This document shows, piece by piece, positions 1 to 12,144 of a DNA stretch of 44,026 bases. Numbering within the stretch: the first letter of the stretch is position 1; every line of letters begins with the position of its first letter. This stretch comes from an uncultured Acidimicrobiales bacterium (GTDB lineage Bacteria; Actinomycetota; Acidimicrobiia; Acidimicrobiales; AC-14): positions 1-44,026 of the forward strand of contig CADCTB010000189.1 in the NCBI GenBank assembly GCA_902805665.1, written 5' to 3'. The notes under the pieces are model-generated. The model made no database searches, was not told where the DNA came from, and was given only the letters and a program-made list of their open reading frames with translations. Position numbers and translations under genes: made by a program.

Positions 1-692
<692 letters not shown>

Positions 693-702
693 GGGAGGCG
701 TC

Positions 703-1293
703 ATGCTCAACCTGCTGACCGCAGTGGTCTTCTTCGCCCAAGAGGCGCCTCATCCCCCCGAGGAGAAGGCGACCACCAACCCGATCCTTCCGGCCACCAA
801 CGAGATCATCTGGGGCGCGCTGTCTTTCGCGATCCTCTTCTTCCTCATCGCCAAGTTCGCGTTCCCGGCGGTGAAGAAGGGGATCGACGCGCGAGCGGAC
901 AAGATCCGGAGCAGCCTCGACGAGGCCGAGAAGACGCGCGACGAGGCCAACACCATCCTGGAGGACTACCGCCGTCAGCTGGCCGACGCCAAGAACGAGT
1001 CGTCCCGCATCATCGAGGAAGCCCGCCAGTCGGCCGACAAGCTCCGCCAGGACCTCAAGAAGCAGGCCGAGGCCGAGGTGGCGGAGATCAAGTCACGGGC
1101 CCAGGAGGACATCGCCGCCCAGGTCGAGCGGGCCATGGGCGACCTGCGGTCCCGGGTGGCCGACATGACCATCGAGCTGACCGAGAAGGTCGTGCAGCGC
1201 AACCTCGACCGTGAGACCAACCTGGCGCTCATCGAGCGGTTCATCGACGAGGTCGACACTGCAGTAGGCGCAGGCACGCATAGTGCAAGCTGA
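703..1293 (+). CDS. atpF: ATP synthase F0 subunit b
   Basis: Peripheral stalk subunit linking F0 to F1, 196 residues. One transmembrane helix at about 34-55 is followed by a long, highly charged amphipathic helix (about 60-185) typical of the dimeric b stalk. About 30 residues precede the membrane helix (a hydrophobic start, then Pro/Glu-rich), longer than in E. coli b, where the helix starts almost at residue 1; this could be a cleaved leader or an extra periplasmic segment. ATG at 703 is preceded by GGGAGG at 693-698. The 3' end overlaps atpH by 11 bp, indicating translational coupling. A single b gene is seen, not a b/b' pair. Confidence 0.95.
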   Translation: MLNLLTAVVFFAQEAPHPPEEKATTNPILPATNEIIWGALSFAILFFLIAKFAFPAVKKGIDARADKIRSSLDEAEKTRDEANTILEDYRRQLADAKNESSRIIEEARQSADKLRQDLKKQAEAEVAEIKSRAQEDIAAQVERAMGDLRSRVADMTIELTEKVVQRNLDRETNLALIERFIDEVDTAVGAGTHSAS

Positions 1294-1812
1294 GCAGATC
1301 ACCGGCTACGCCGCCGCCCTCTTCGAGGTCGCCCGGGCCGAAGGCGCATTGTCCGTGGTCGAGGACGAGCTGTTCGACCTCTCCCACGTACTGAGCTCGT
1401 CCGACGAGCTTCGGGCCACCCTCACCGACGCAGACATCCCGGCGGAGAAGCGCCAGGAGATCATCCAGGACCTGCTGGCCAAGGCCAAGGCCACGCCGAT
1501 CACCACGAACCTGGTCTCGTTCATCGTCGGCGCAGGCCACGCCCGTGACCTACCGGCCATCATCTCCAGCCTGGTCGAGCGGGCCGCCTCCGACCGCAAG
1601 CACGCGGTCGCCGAGGTGCGCTCGGCCGTCCCCCTCGACGAGGACCAGCGCAGGCGCCTGGCCGTCGCCTTGTCGAAGAACCTTGGCAAAGAAGTCGAAG
1701 TCAAGGTACATGTGGACCCCTCGGTGCTCGGCGGCCTCTCCGCCCGCGTGGGCGATGTGGTCATCGACGGCACCGTGCGTCACCGACTCGATCAATTGAA
1801 GGAAACCATCAG

Positions 1813-1816
<4 letters not shown>
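1283..1816 (+). CDS. atpH: ATP synthase F1 subunit delta
   Basis: Delta (OSCP-like) subunit, 177 residues, which joins the b stalk to the top of the alpha3beta3 head. The helical N-terminal domain (about 1-105, opening with a Tyr-Ala-Ala-Ala-Leu-Phe run typical of the family) is followed by the C-terminal domain with the conserved pattern [19 protein letters not shown] near residues 150-168. It starts with GTG at 1283, inside the 3' end of atpF, and its stop overlaps the atpA ATG (ATGA at 1813-1816). It is a separate delta gene, not the b-delta fusion of mycobacteria, which argues against Mycobacteriales. Confidence 0.95.
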
Positions 1817-3555
<1,739 letters not shown>

Positions 3556-3558
3556 CCC

Positions 3559-6005
<2,447 letters not shown>

Positions 6006-6383
6006 ATGACGCTCCAGGTCGAGCTGGTCTCGCCCGAGCGCATCCTGTACTCGGGCGAGGCCGACATGGTCGTCTGCCGCACGGTCGCTGGCGGCGAGGT
6101 CGCTTTCCTCACCGGCCACGCTCCCTTCCTCGCCGCGCTCGAGACCGGCGTGGTGCGGGTCAAGACGCCGGGCGGTGAGGAGGTCGCCGCCGTGCACGGC
6201 GGCTTCGTCGAGGTCCGAGACAACCGGGTGATCATCCTGTCCGACGTGGCCGAGCTGGCCAAGGACATCGACGTCTCCCGCGCCGAACGAGCCAAGAGCG
6301 AGGCCACCGGCGACGACGAGGACGCCGTCGCCGCCCGAGCCCGGGCCGAGGCCCGCCTGAACGCCGCCAAGCGCAACTCCTAG
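6006..6383 (+). CDS. atpC: ATP synthase F1 subunit epsilon
   Basis: Epsilon subunit, 125 residues, at the foot of the gamma shaft; it couples the c-ring to F1 and can inhibit hydrolysis. The N-terminal beta-sandwich (about 1-85; pattern VSPERILYSGEADMV and later GHAPFLAALETGVVRV) is clear. The C-terminal part is a helix with Arg/Ala/Glu (about 90-125), interrupted by an acidic stretch DDEDA. The ATG directly abuts the atpD stop with no spacer, so translation probably depends on re-initiation. This is the last gene of the operon and is followed 5 bp later by a perfect inverted repeat. Confidence 0.95.
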   Translation: MTLQVELVSPERILYSGEADMVVCRTVAGGEVAFLTGHAPFLAALETGVVRVKTPGGEEVAAVHGGFVEVRDNRVIILSDVAELAKDIDVSRAERAKSEATGDDEDAVAARARAEARLNAAKRNS

Positions 6384-6387
6384 ATCG

Positions 6388-6434
6388 GTCTTTGTCCGCT
6401 GGACTACCTCAGCGGTAGCTGAGCGGACAAAGAC
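6388..6434. terminator. Long hairpin closing the atp operon
   Basis: Bases 6388-6400 (GTCTTTGTCCGCT) and 6422-6434 (AGCGGACAAAGAC) are a perfect 13-bp inverted repeat. Between them, 6404-6408 (CTACC) pairs with 6414-6418 (GGTAG) around a 5-nt loop, giving a two-storey stem with a small internal bulge. There is no T-run after the stem beyond the TTT in the left arm. It starts 4 bp after the atpC stop and ends 3 bp before the next possible ATG, so it is most likely a transcription terminator or an mRNA 3' stabiliser. Confidence 0.75.
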
Positions 6435-6437
6435 GGC

Positions 6438-7379
6438 ATGTCTCACCCGCCTGCTTGGCTGGGAGACGTGAAGACGGTGGATGTGCAGCTCAACCGGCTC
6501 GCCGCGAGGCAGTACTCGCTGGCCCAACACGACCATGCGCTCGAGGTGGGGATGACGCCCCGCCAAGTCCAGGAGCGGCTGGCGGCTGGAATTCTGGTGC
6601 CCGTTCACCGAGGTGTGTACCGAATGGCGGGAGCCCCGGAGTCGGTAGAGCAAAGCCTGCTCGCTGCATGCATGGCAGCCGGCCAGGGCTCCGTGGCGTC
6701 GCACCGCAGCGCCGCGGCCCTTTGGCGACTGCGAGGCATCGAATGCCGGCACCCGGAGATCACCGTACCGGGCACCGCTTGTCCGACGCTCCGGTCAGTC
6801 GTCGTACACCGCACCGGCCGGCTCGAGCCCATCGACGTCTCACGGTGTTCGCGCATCCCGGTGACGACGCCGGCGCGGACGCTGCTCGACCTCGGGGCGG
6901 TGCTGGAGGTCGAGGGGGTGGAGTCGGCGCTGGAGGACGCGCTGATGCGGCGGTTGGTGACGTTCGAGCTTCTCGGCCGGACCCTGAGCCGGCTGGGTGG
7001 ACCGGGGCGGCGGGGGGCGGGGGTGTTGCGGGGGCTGATCGAGGAGCGCGACCCGGCGACTGCGCCGACGCAGAGTGTGCTCGAGGACGGGCTGATGCGG
7101 GTGTTGCGGCAGGGTGGTCTGCCCGAGCCGGTGCGGCAGTACGAGGTCGGTGGGCTGCGGCTCGACTTCGCCTATCCGCACCTGCGGCTCGGGATCGAAG
7201 CCGACAGCCGGATCTGGCACGGTGGCCGACTCGACGTCCAGCGCAACAGTGACAAGGGCAACGTGCTGGTGGCTCGGGGCTGGCGCGTCTTGCACTTCAC
7301 GTGGGGCGACGTGCGGCGCAGGCCCGGGTACATCGTCGATGCGGTGGCGAGGGAGCTGGTGCTGGCGTGGCCCGCGTGA
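6438..7379 (+). CDS. AbiEi-type winged-helix / DUF559 endonuclease-like protein
   Basis: About 313 residues. The N-terminal part (about 15-110) reads like the AbiEi antitoxin-type wHTH region (GMTPRQVQERLAAGILVPVHRGVYR, then a helical region with HRSAAALWRLRGI). The C-terminal part (about 225-305) has the DUF559/Vsr-like fold pattern LRLDFAYPHLRLGIEAD, with the Asp and Glu-x-Asp positions of PD-(D/E)xK nucleases, and ends WRVLHFTWGDV. Such proteins are common in actinobacteria; their function is not established. No AbiEii nucleotidyltransferase toxin follows, so it is solitary. Start is uncertain: the ATG at 6438 lies 3 bp after the atp hairpin, leaving no room for a free ribosome-binding site; in-frame GTGs at 6468, 6477 and 6483 are alternatives. 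The stop overlaps the next gene. Confidence 0.75.
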   Translation: MSHPPAWLGDVKTVDVQLNRLAARQYSLAQHDHALEVGMTPRQVQERLAAGILVPVHRGVYRMAGAPESVEQSLLAACMAAGQGSVASHRSAAALWRLRGIECRHPEITVPGTACPTLRSVVVHRTGRLEPIDVSRCSRIPVTTPARTLLDLGAVLEVEGVESALEDALMRRLVTFELLGRTLSRLGGPGRRGAGVLRGLIEERDPATAPTQSVLEDGLMRVLRQGGLPEPVRQYEVGGLRLDFAYPHLRLGIEADSRIWHGGRLDVQRNSDKGNVLVARGWRVLHFTWGDVRRRPGYIVDAVARELVLAWPA

Positions 7380-8203
7380 GGCTGGGCGTGGCCCTGCTGG
7401 TGCCGCCGCCCCTCGACGGAGAGATCGACGGACTGCGCCGTGCGCTCGGCGACGGCGCGCTCGGCCGGATTCCGGCCCACCTCACCCTCGTCCCGCCGGT
7501 CAACGTGCGGGAGGACCGGCTGGCCGAAGCGCTGGCCGTGCTGCGCAGTGCGGCCACGGCCACCCGGCCGTTCACGGTCACACTCGGGCCGCCCTCGACG
7601 TTCCTGCCCGACAATCCCACGCTGCACCTCACCGTCTCCGAGGAGACCGCGGTCCGTACGTTGCGCGAGCGGGTGTTCGTCGAACCGCTCGCCCGGCCGC
7701 TGACGTGGCCGTTCGTCCCCCACGTGACGCTGGCCGACGAGGCTCATCCCGACCGGATCCAGGCTGCTCTCAGTGCCCTGGCCGACTACCGCGTCGATGT
7801 GACCTTCTCACGGGTCCACCTCCTGCGGGAGGGGCCCGGTCGCATCTGGGCTCCCATCGCCGACGCCGCCTTCACCCCACAGGTGGTGATCGGGCGGGGC
7901 GGACTGCCGGTTGAGCTGACCGTGACGGAGCTGGTCGACCCGGAGGCGGCCGCCCTGGTGCGGGCCGACGGCACCGTCCAGCTGGTCGTGACCGCCCGCA
8001 GCGAAGGGGCAGTGTCCGGGTGTGTCCAGGGCTGGTGCCGGAACGGCGTGGCTCATGTCTCCTCCCTCGTCGTGGCCGACGACTACCTGCACCTGGGCGT
8101 GGGCCGCCACCTGCTTGCTGCGTTCCGGTCGGAAGCCGCCGACCGCGGCTGTGGCGACGTCACGCTTGCGCCGCGACTCAGTGTCGGCCTGGACGTGGGG
8201 TAA
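7376..8203 (+). CDS. 2H phosphoesterase (2'-5' RNA ligase family) fused to a GNAT-like domain
   Basis: About 275 residues. The N-terminal domain (1-170) has the two H-x-T motifs of the 2H phosphoesterase superfamily, HLT at 35-37 and HVT at 115-117, and begins RLGVALLVPPP as is usual for 2'-5' RNA ligase/CPDase proteins. The C-terminal 85 residues resemble an N-acetyltransferase core: VSSLVVADDYLHLGVGRHLL has the motif-A acetyl-CoA loop. The chain stops about 20 residues after this, so the GNAT fold looks incomplete (no motif-B region with its usual Tyr). GTG at 7376 overlaps the upstream stop; GTG at 7367, with GGGAG 11 nt before it, is also possible. Substrate unknown: the family acts on 2',3'-cyclic or 2'-5' nucleotide bonds. 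Confidence 0.75.
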   Translation: MRLGVALLVPPPLDGEIDGLRRALGDGALGRIPAHLTLVPPVNVREDRLAEALAVLRSAATATRPFTVTLGPPSTFLPDNPTLHLTVSEETAVRTLRERVFVEPLARPLTWPFVPHVTLADEAHPDRIQAALSALADYRVDVTFSRVHLLREGPGRIWAPIADAAFTPQVVIGRGGLPVELTVTELVDPEAAALVRADGTVQLVVTARSEGAVSGCVQGWCRNGVAHVSSLVVADDYLHLGVGRHLLAAFRSEAADRGCGDVTLAPRLSVGLDVG

Positions 8204-8236
8204 CGTGAGACACGGCGAGCAGGTGGGATTCATCCA

Positions 8237-9415
8237 TTGCACATCAAAAACCCTCGACACCTCCTCATCGTCGCCACGGCGGCGGCGTTGTCGCTCCTCG
8301 GCGGCTCGATGCATGGCGCCACAGCGCAGATGGCCGGCCAGCCCGGCCAGCCCGGCGCGTCAGGCGTCAACAACGGCAACACCCCGATCACGACTGCGCC
8401 GTCTGTGACGTCGACGGTGCCGACCACGTTGCCGGCCTCCCCCGTACCCACCACTCTGCCGCCGGCCACGGGCACCCCGACCACGGCCCCCCCGACCACC
8501 GTCGCCCCCACCACGGTCGCCCCGACCACGGTCGCTCCCGCCCCCGGGCCGCTGGGTGGGCCGACGACAAGCGTTAAGCCGCCCGAGACGTCCGCGACCA
8601 CCGGACCTGCCGCTCCGGTTCCCAGCCTCAGCTCGGGCCAGGTCGCTGAGGTGCTGCGTAGTCAGCAGCGGTCCGGCGCCAGCAGCACGAGCGCCCTGGT
8701 GGAGGCCCTGCGCCCCCTCCAAAACCTGGGCATGACCTCGGAGGAGGCGCTGACCCTGGGCATGGGCCAGTTCCCGCTGCTCGGCGTGGCCAACTGGACC
8801 GACGACTGGCTCGACCCCCGCAGCGGTCCGCCTCCCCACCAGCACCAGGGCACCGACGTGTTCGCCGCCTTTGACGTCCCCGTCCGGGCGCCGGTTGCCG
8901 GCACCGTCCGGTTCGAGGACGCCGGCCTGGGCGGCAAGGGCGCCTTCGTCACCGCCCCCGACGGCACCTACTACTACATGGCCCACCTGAAGGGCTTCAA
9001 CCGCGACCTCGGGAGCGGCGCCGCGGTCAAGCAGGGCCAGGTGATCGGCTACAACGGCGACAGCGGCAACGCCCAGGGCGGGGCCCCGCACGTCCACTTC
9101 GAGGTGCATCCCGGCGGCGGCGGAGCGGTGAACCCGAAGCCCTTCCTCGACGCATGGGTGGCTGACGCCCTGGCTCGGGTGCCCGAGCTGATCGCCTCCT
9201 TCCAACCGAAGACCGCCGTCGGCGAGGCCCCGGCCGTCGAAGACGGCGTGCCCCAGATCCTGGTGGCGACGGGCATGACCCGCCGGTTCTCGGGTCCGTC
9301 GCAGTCAGTCCTCAGCCGCGACCGCCGCACCGGCGATTTCAACCACGCCGTCCTGGCCCCGCTCACGCCGGCAGCCCTCAGCTCTCTCCTGGACTCGACG
9401 AAGACCGACAAGTAA
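8237..9415 (+). CDS. Secreted M23 (LytM-type) metallopeptidase
   Basis: Probable peptidoglycan endopeptidase, 392 residues. A signal peptide (about 1-30, ending ATA) is followed by a long Thr/Pro/Ala/Val linker (45-130) with three tandem PTTVA units, likely spanning the wall and possibly glycosylated. The M23 domain (about 200-305) shows the zinc ligands HQGTD (His203, Asp207), YMAHLKG (His250) and PHVHFE (His285, His287). After it, about 85 residues of unknown function end at 392. Start is TTG at 8237, preceded by AGGTGGGA at 8221-8228. It stands alone, followed by the repeat array. It could also be a non-catalytic activator, but the ligand set is complete. Confidence 0.88.
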   Translation: MHIKNPRHLLIVATAAALSLLGGSMHGATAQMAGQPGQPGASGVNNGNTPITTAPSVTSTVPTTLPASPVPTTLPPATGTPTTAPPTTVAPTTVAPTTVAPAPGPLGGPTTSVKPPETSATTGPAAPVPSLSSGQVAEVLRSQQRSGASSTSALVEALRPLQNLGMTSEEALTLGMGQFPLLGVANWTDDWLDPRSGPPPHQHQGTDVFAAFDVPVRAPVAGTVRFEDAGLGGKGAFVTAPDGTYYYMAHLKGFNRDLGSGAAVKQGQVIGYNGDSGNAQGGAPHVHFEVHPGGGGAVNPKPFLDAWVADALARVPELIASFQPKTAVGEAPAVEDGVPQILVATGMTRRFSGPSQSVLSRDRRTGDFNHAVLAPLTPAALSSLLDSTKTDK

Positions 9416-9614
9416 CAGGCTCGCTTCGCTCGCCGGCCAACTGCGACGAGCCGCCTTTGGCGGCGCCGGCCAACTGCAAGGAGCCGCCTTTGGCGGCGCT
9501 GCCTTGCTGCCGCGGCCCAGGCTCGCTTCGCTCGCCGCCTCACTGCAACGAGCCGCCTTGGCGGCGCTCGCCGCCTCACTGCAAGGAGCCGCCTTTGGCG
9601 GCGCTGCCTTGCTG
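9416..9614. repeat. Tandem 102-bp repeat with four small hairpins
   Basis: Two head-to-tail copies with a 102-bp period (9416-9517 and 9518 to about 9619), differing at a few bases and one deleted T. Each begins CAGGCTCGCTTCGCTCGCC and contains two internal subunits CTGCAAGGAGCCGCC-TTT-GGCGGC or variants. This gives four GCCGCC/GGCGGC hairpins, at 9450-9464, 9483-9497, 9552-9565 and 9588-9602. The GCTCGCTTCGCTCGCCGGC part (9419-9437) is the reverse complement, with one mismatch, of 19134-19152. The stretch lies between convergent genes; I see no credible coding sequence in it. Confidence 0.85.
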
Positions 9615-9651
9615 CCGCGGAGCAAGCTCGCTGCGCTCGGTTGCTCCGCGG
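9615..9651. terminator. 11-bp perfect stem downstream of glpX
   Basis: CCGCGGAGCAA (9615-9625) and TTGCTCCGCGG (9641-9651) are perfect inverted repeats around a 15-base loop. The stem ends one base before the glpX stop codon on the minus strand and faces the M23 gene on the plus strand, so it is placed to act as a terminator for glpX, or for both. No U-tract is present; termination is inferred from position and stem strength. Confidence 0.6.
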
Positions 9652-10647
9652 TCAGTCGAAGGCGACGGCGGAGAACTGGGCGATCTTGGCCAGCGGGTGG
9701 CGGGCGCTGACGCTGCGCACGGTGCCGGACTTCGACCGCATGACGAGCGACTGGGTGGTGGCGCCCCGGCTGTCGTAGTGCACGCCTCGCAGCAGCTCGC
9801 CGTCGGTGACGCCGGTAGCGGCGAAGAAGCAGTTGTCGCCGGAGACCAGGTCGTCGGTGTGGATGACCTTGGCCAGGTCGAAGCCGGCGGCCAACACGTT
9901 CTCGCGCTCGGAGTCGCTGCGGGGGGCGAGCTGGGCCTGGATCTCGCCGCCCATGCACTTGAGGGCGGCCGCACTGATGACGCCCTCGGGCGTGCCGCCC
10001 ACGCCGAAGAGGATGTCGGCGCCGGACTCGGGCCAGCCGGTGGAGATGGCGCCGGCCACGTCGCCGTCCTGGATGAGCCGGATGCGGGCCCCGGCGGACC
10101 GCAGCTCGGCGATGAGCTCGTCGTGGCGCGGGCGGTCGAGGACCACGGCCGTCATGTCGCGCACCGACTTGCGCAGGGCCGACGCTGCGGCCTTCAGGTT
10201 GTCGGTGGGGGACTGGGTGATGTCAATGGACCCCGCGGCCTCGGGCCCGACGGCCAGCTTGTTCATGTAGAAGCAGGGACCGGGGTCGAACATCGTCCCC
10301 CTGCCGCTGACGGCGAGAACGCAGAGGGCGCCGCCCCGGCCGAGGGCGGTGAGCGTGGTGCCCTCCAGCGGGTCGACGGCGATGTCGGTCTCGGGCGGCG
10401 AGCCGTCGCCCACCCGCTCGCCGTTGTACAGCATGGGCGCGTCGTCCTTCTCGCCCTCACCGATGACGATCAGGCCGTCCATCTGGACGCTGGCCATGAT
10501 CACCCGCATGGCCTCGGTGGCGGCGCCGTCGGCCCCCTCTTTGTCGCCTCGGCCCATCCACCGGGCGGACGCCAGGGCGGCGGCCTCGGTGACGCGGACC
10601 AGTTCCATGGCCAGGTTGCGGTCAGGGGGCTGAGGGTGAGCGCTCAT
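9652..10647 (-). CDS. glpX: Class II fructose-1,6-bisphosphatase
   Basis: Hydrolyses fructose 1,6-bisphosphate to fructose 6-phosphate in gluconeogenesis; actinobacteria rely on this GlpX type. 331 residues, the usual length. The family opening [20 protein letters not shown] (within residues 11-30) is followed by the metal and phosphate sites [17 protein letters not shown] and DPLEGTTL, then the C-terminal [13 protein letters not shown] segment. Start is ATG at 10647; a TAGGGT box ends 7 nt upstream, so the mRNA may be leaderless. It is divergent from the zinc-ribbon gene and convergent with the M23 gene. Confident in function; no odd residues noted. Confidence 0.95.
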   Translation of the reverse strand: MSAHPQPPDRNLAMELVRVTEAAALASARWMGRGDKEGADGAATEAMRVIMASVQMDGLIVIGEGEKDDAPMLYNGERVGDGSPPETDIAVDPLEGTTLTALGRGGALCVLAVSGRGTMFDPGPCFYMNKLAVGPEAAGSIDITQSPTDNLKAAASALRKSVRDMTAVVLDRPRHDELIAELRSAGARIRLIQDGDVAGAISTGWPESGADILFGVGGTPEGVISAAALKCMGGEIQAQLAPRSDSERENVLAAGFDLAKVIHTDDLVSGDNCFFAATGVTDGELLRGVHYDSRGATTQSLVMRSKSGTVRSVSARHPLAKIAQFSAVAFD

Positions 10648-10654
10648 GCCGGGC

Positions 10655-10660
10655 ACCCTA
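10655..10660 (-). promoter_or_regulatory. Putative -10 box for glpX (leaderless)
   Basis: On the minus strand TAGGGT (10660 to 10655) lies 7 nt before the glpX ATG. The spacing would put the transcription start at or next to the start codon. No convincing -35 hexamer was seen. Confidence 0.5.
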
Positions 10661-10684
10661 TCCCGGCGACCGGGATGGCCGCCT

Positions 10685-10712
10685 TTTGAGAAAGACGGGT
10701 GAGCGCTACGCT
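10685..10712 (+). promoter_or_regulatory. Putative sigma-70-type promoter
   Basis: TTGAGA at 10685-10690 and TACGCT at 10707-10712 are separated by 16 bp, close to the sigma-70 consensus. Transcription would start about 7 nt downstream, at the GTG at 10720, which opens a six-codon frame ending directly before the ATG of the zinc-ribbon gene. Confidence 0.55.
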
Positions 10713-10719
10713 CGCCGCC

Positions 10720-10740
10720 GTGAGCCGGGACGTGCGGTAG
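10720..10740 (+). other. Possible six-codon leaderless leader peptide
   Basis: GTG AGC CGG GAC GTG CGG TAG encodes V/M-S-R-D-V-R and its stop codon abuts the ATG at 10741. The TACGCT box ends 7 nt before the GTG. If transcription begins at that GTG, ribosomes could load without a Shine-Dalgarno site and re-initiate at 10741. This is inference from spacing only. Confidence 0.3.
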
Positions 10741-11370
10741 ATGATCACCTACTGTCCCCGGTGCGGCACGCAGTTCCGCGAAGAGGTGCTCGGTGATTGG
10801 TTCGAGACAGCGGTGCGCTGCGCCGACTGCGCGTTGACCGTCACCGAGGCCCCCCTCATGCTGGCGCGGGGGAGCGACGAGGACGAGGTGCAATACGACC
10901 TCAACGAGTGGCAGATGCCCGAGCGCAGCGCGGCAACCACCGCCCTGCTGGAGGTCGACATCCCGTACCGGTGGGAAGCGGATCTGGTGCTCGTGGTCCC
11001 TGCTGTGGCGGAGGACGAGGTTGACCTGCTCCTCGACGAGCTTGACGCGGTCGAGGAAGCCGACCTGAGCGTCGCCGAGGTCGAAAGCGGCGACGGTGGC
11101 GAGGAAGCGCAGGCGGCGATGGGTGATCTCTTCGTAGCCGCCGACCGGCTCCAGCACGACCCCCACGACGACCGGATGGCGGCCGACGCCATGGAGGCGG
11201 CGACCACAGTGGCCGCCTGCCAGCCCCCGTACGGCATCGAACGCCCGGTGTGGAAGCAGATCCAGGGCCTGGCGGAGACGCTGGCGACCGACCTGGAAGA
11301 GGCAGCGGACGAGGACACGGTGGCGGCCGACGCCCGGGCCCTCCGTGAGTACCTGCGCGACCTGGTGTAG
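10741..11370 (+). CDS. Uncharacterised zinc-ribbon protein
   Basis: 209 residues, cytoplasmic, strongly acidic. The N-terminus has a compact CxxC...CxxC zinc ribbon (Cys5, Cys8, Cys27, Cys30). The middle (about 75-110) has a hydrophobic strand followed by many Glu/Asp and resembles a small alpha/beta unit; the rest is helical and ends [10 protein letters not shown] do not recognise the family. No catalytic motif is visible. A ribbon of this sort could bind protein, RNA or DNA. The ATG directly follows the stop of a possible leader peptide; the gene is 8 bp upstream of the J-domain gene, so the two probably share a transcript. Confidence 0.75.
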   Translation: MITYCPRCGTQFREEVLGDWFETAVRCADCALTVTEAPLMLARGSDEDEVQYDLNEWQMPERSAATTALLEVDIPYRWEADLVLVVPAVAEDEVDLLLDELDAVEEADLSVAEVESGDGGEEAQAAMGDLFVAADRLQHDPHDDRMAADAMEAATTVAACQPPYGIERPVWKQIQGLAETLATDLEEAADEDTVAADARALREYLRDLV

Positions 11371-11378
11371 CAACTCAG

Positions 11379-12098
11379 ATGCTGCTGGCCGAGATCGAGA
11401 TCCGCCATTCGCGCGCCGTCGCACCGACGCGCCGGGTGGCCCTCGGGCCCCACTGGCTGCCCACCGAGCCCGCTCCTGGCTACGGCGGCATCCTGCTCGG
11501 GGGCATCGTGGCCGCCCACCTCGGCGACGTCGACCCCGAGCTGCGCGATGAGTTCCTCGGCCTGGTCGACGACCTCGAGGGCGACCGGCGCATCTCCCAG
11601 CCCCGGCTCCGTCACCGGTTCCAGACCGACGTGGTCGGGCTCGACCGGAGCCGGCACAAGCTGGTCGGCCAGCCCGGCGAAGACCTGTTCGGCGACGTCC
11701 GCTTCGAACTGGAGGGCAACGGCCGCCCGGTCCCCCAGATCCTGGGCGCGGTCTACGCCGCGGCCCGGCTCCACCCCGACGCCCGGACCGGCGTCTTCGC
11801 AGCCATCCGGAAGGCCACGCGCTGGGAAGACGGCCCGGGCCCGCCGCTGGTGACCTACCTGACCGACCTCACCGACCTGCCTCCGACCTGGTGGCGGCGT
11901 TTCTCCACCGACGAGCGTTGGGCCCTGGAGGTCCTGGGCTTCGGTCCGGACGAAGGGCAGCCCCGGCGCGACGAGGTCCTGCAGCGCTTCCGCACGCTGC
12001 TCCGGGAGTCCCACCCCGATCACGGCGCCGAGCACGAGGGCGCAGGCCAGCGCATCCTCGAGCTCACCGAGGCCCGCCGGATCCTCCTCCTGCCATGA
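11379..12098 (+). CDS. J-domain-containing protein
   Basis: 239 residues. The last 60 residues resemble a DnaJ J-domain: a helix with [17 protein letters not shown] holds the HPD tripeptide (212-214) needed to stimulate Hsp70 ATPase, followed by a second helix ending ARRILLLP. The first 180 residues are of no family I recognise and include a Gly-rich segment (34-43) and a WW pair near 171. J-domains usually sit at the N-terminus; a C-terminal one behind a long unique region suggests a specialised DnaK recruiter. It follows the zinc-ribbon gene by 8 bp. No ribosome-binding site is obvious. A GC-rich stem covers its stop codon. Confidence 0.72.
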   Translation: MLLAEIEIRHSRAVAPTRRVALGPHWLPTEPAPGYGGILLGGIVAAHLGDVDPELRDEFLGLVDDLEGDRRISQPRLRHRFQTDVVGLDRSRHKLVGQPGEDLFGDVRFELEGNGRPVPQILGAVYAAARLHPDARTGVFAAIRKATRWEDGPGPPLVTYLTDLTDLPPTWWRRFSTDERWALEVLGFGPDEGQPRRDEVLQRFRTLLRESHPDHGAEHEGAGQRILELTEARRILLLP

Positions 12099-12117
12099 GC
12101 GGCCCGGGAGGCCGCTC
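12097..12117. terminator. 8-bp GC hairpin after the J-domain gene
   Basis: GAGCGGCC (12097-12104) pairs perfectly with GGCCGCTC (12110-12117) across a 5-nt loop, starting within the stop codon of the J-domain gene. No T-run follows. A second small stem, CGGGC-GAA-GCCCG (12132-12144), lies directly before the next start codon. Either could attenuate read-through. Confidence 0.4.
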
Positions 12118-12144
12118 CTGCAGGCAATCATCGGGCGAAGCCCG

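Noticed and set aside
8480-8540. CRISPR-like short repeats
   Set aside because: They are PTTVA codon repeats in the linker of the M23 protein, in frame and without spacers.
9416-9620. CRISPR array or tRNA cluster
   Set aside because: Only two 102-bp units with internal hairpins and no unique spacers; no cloverleaf.
9457-10689. 410-codon plus-strand frame spanning the repeat array and glpX
   Set aside because: Begins in the tandem repeat and then runs antisense to glpX; no domain.
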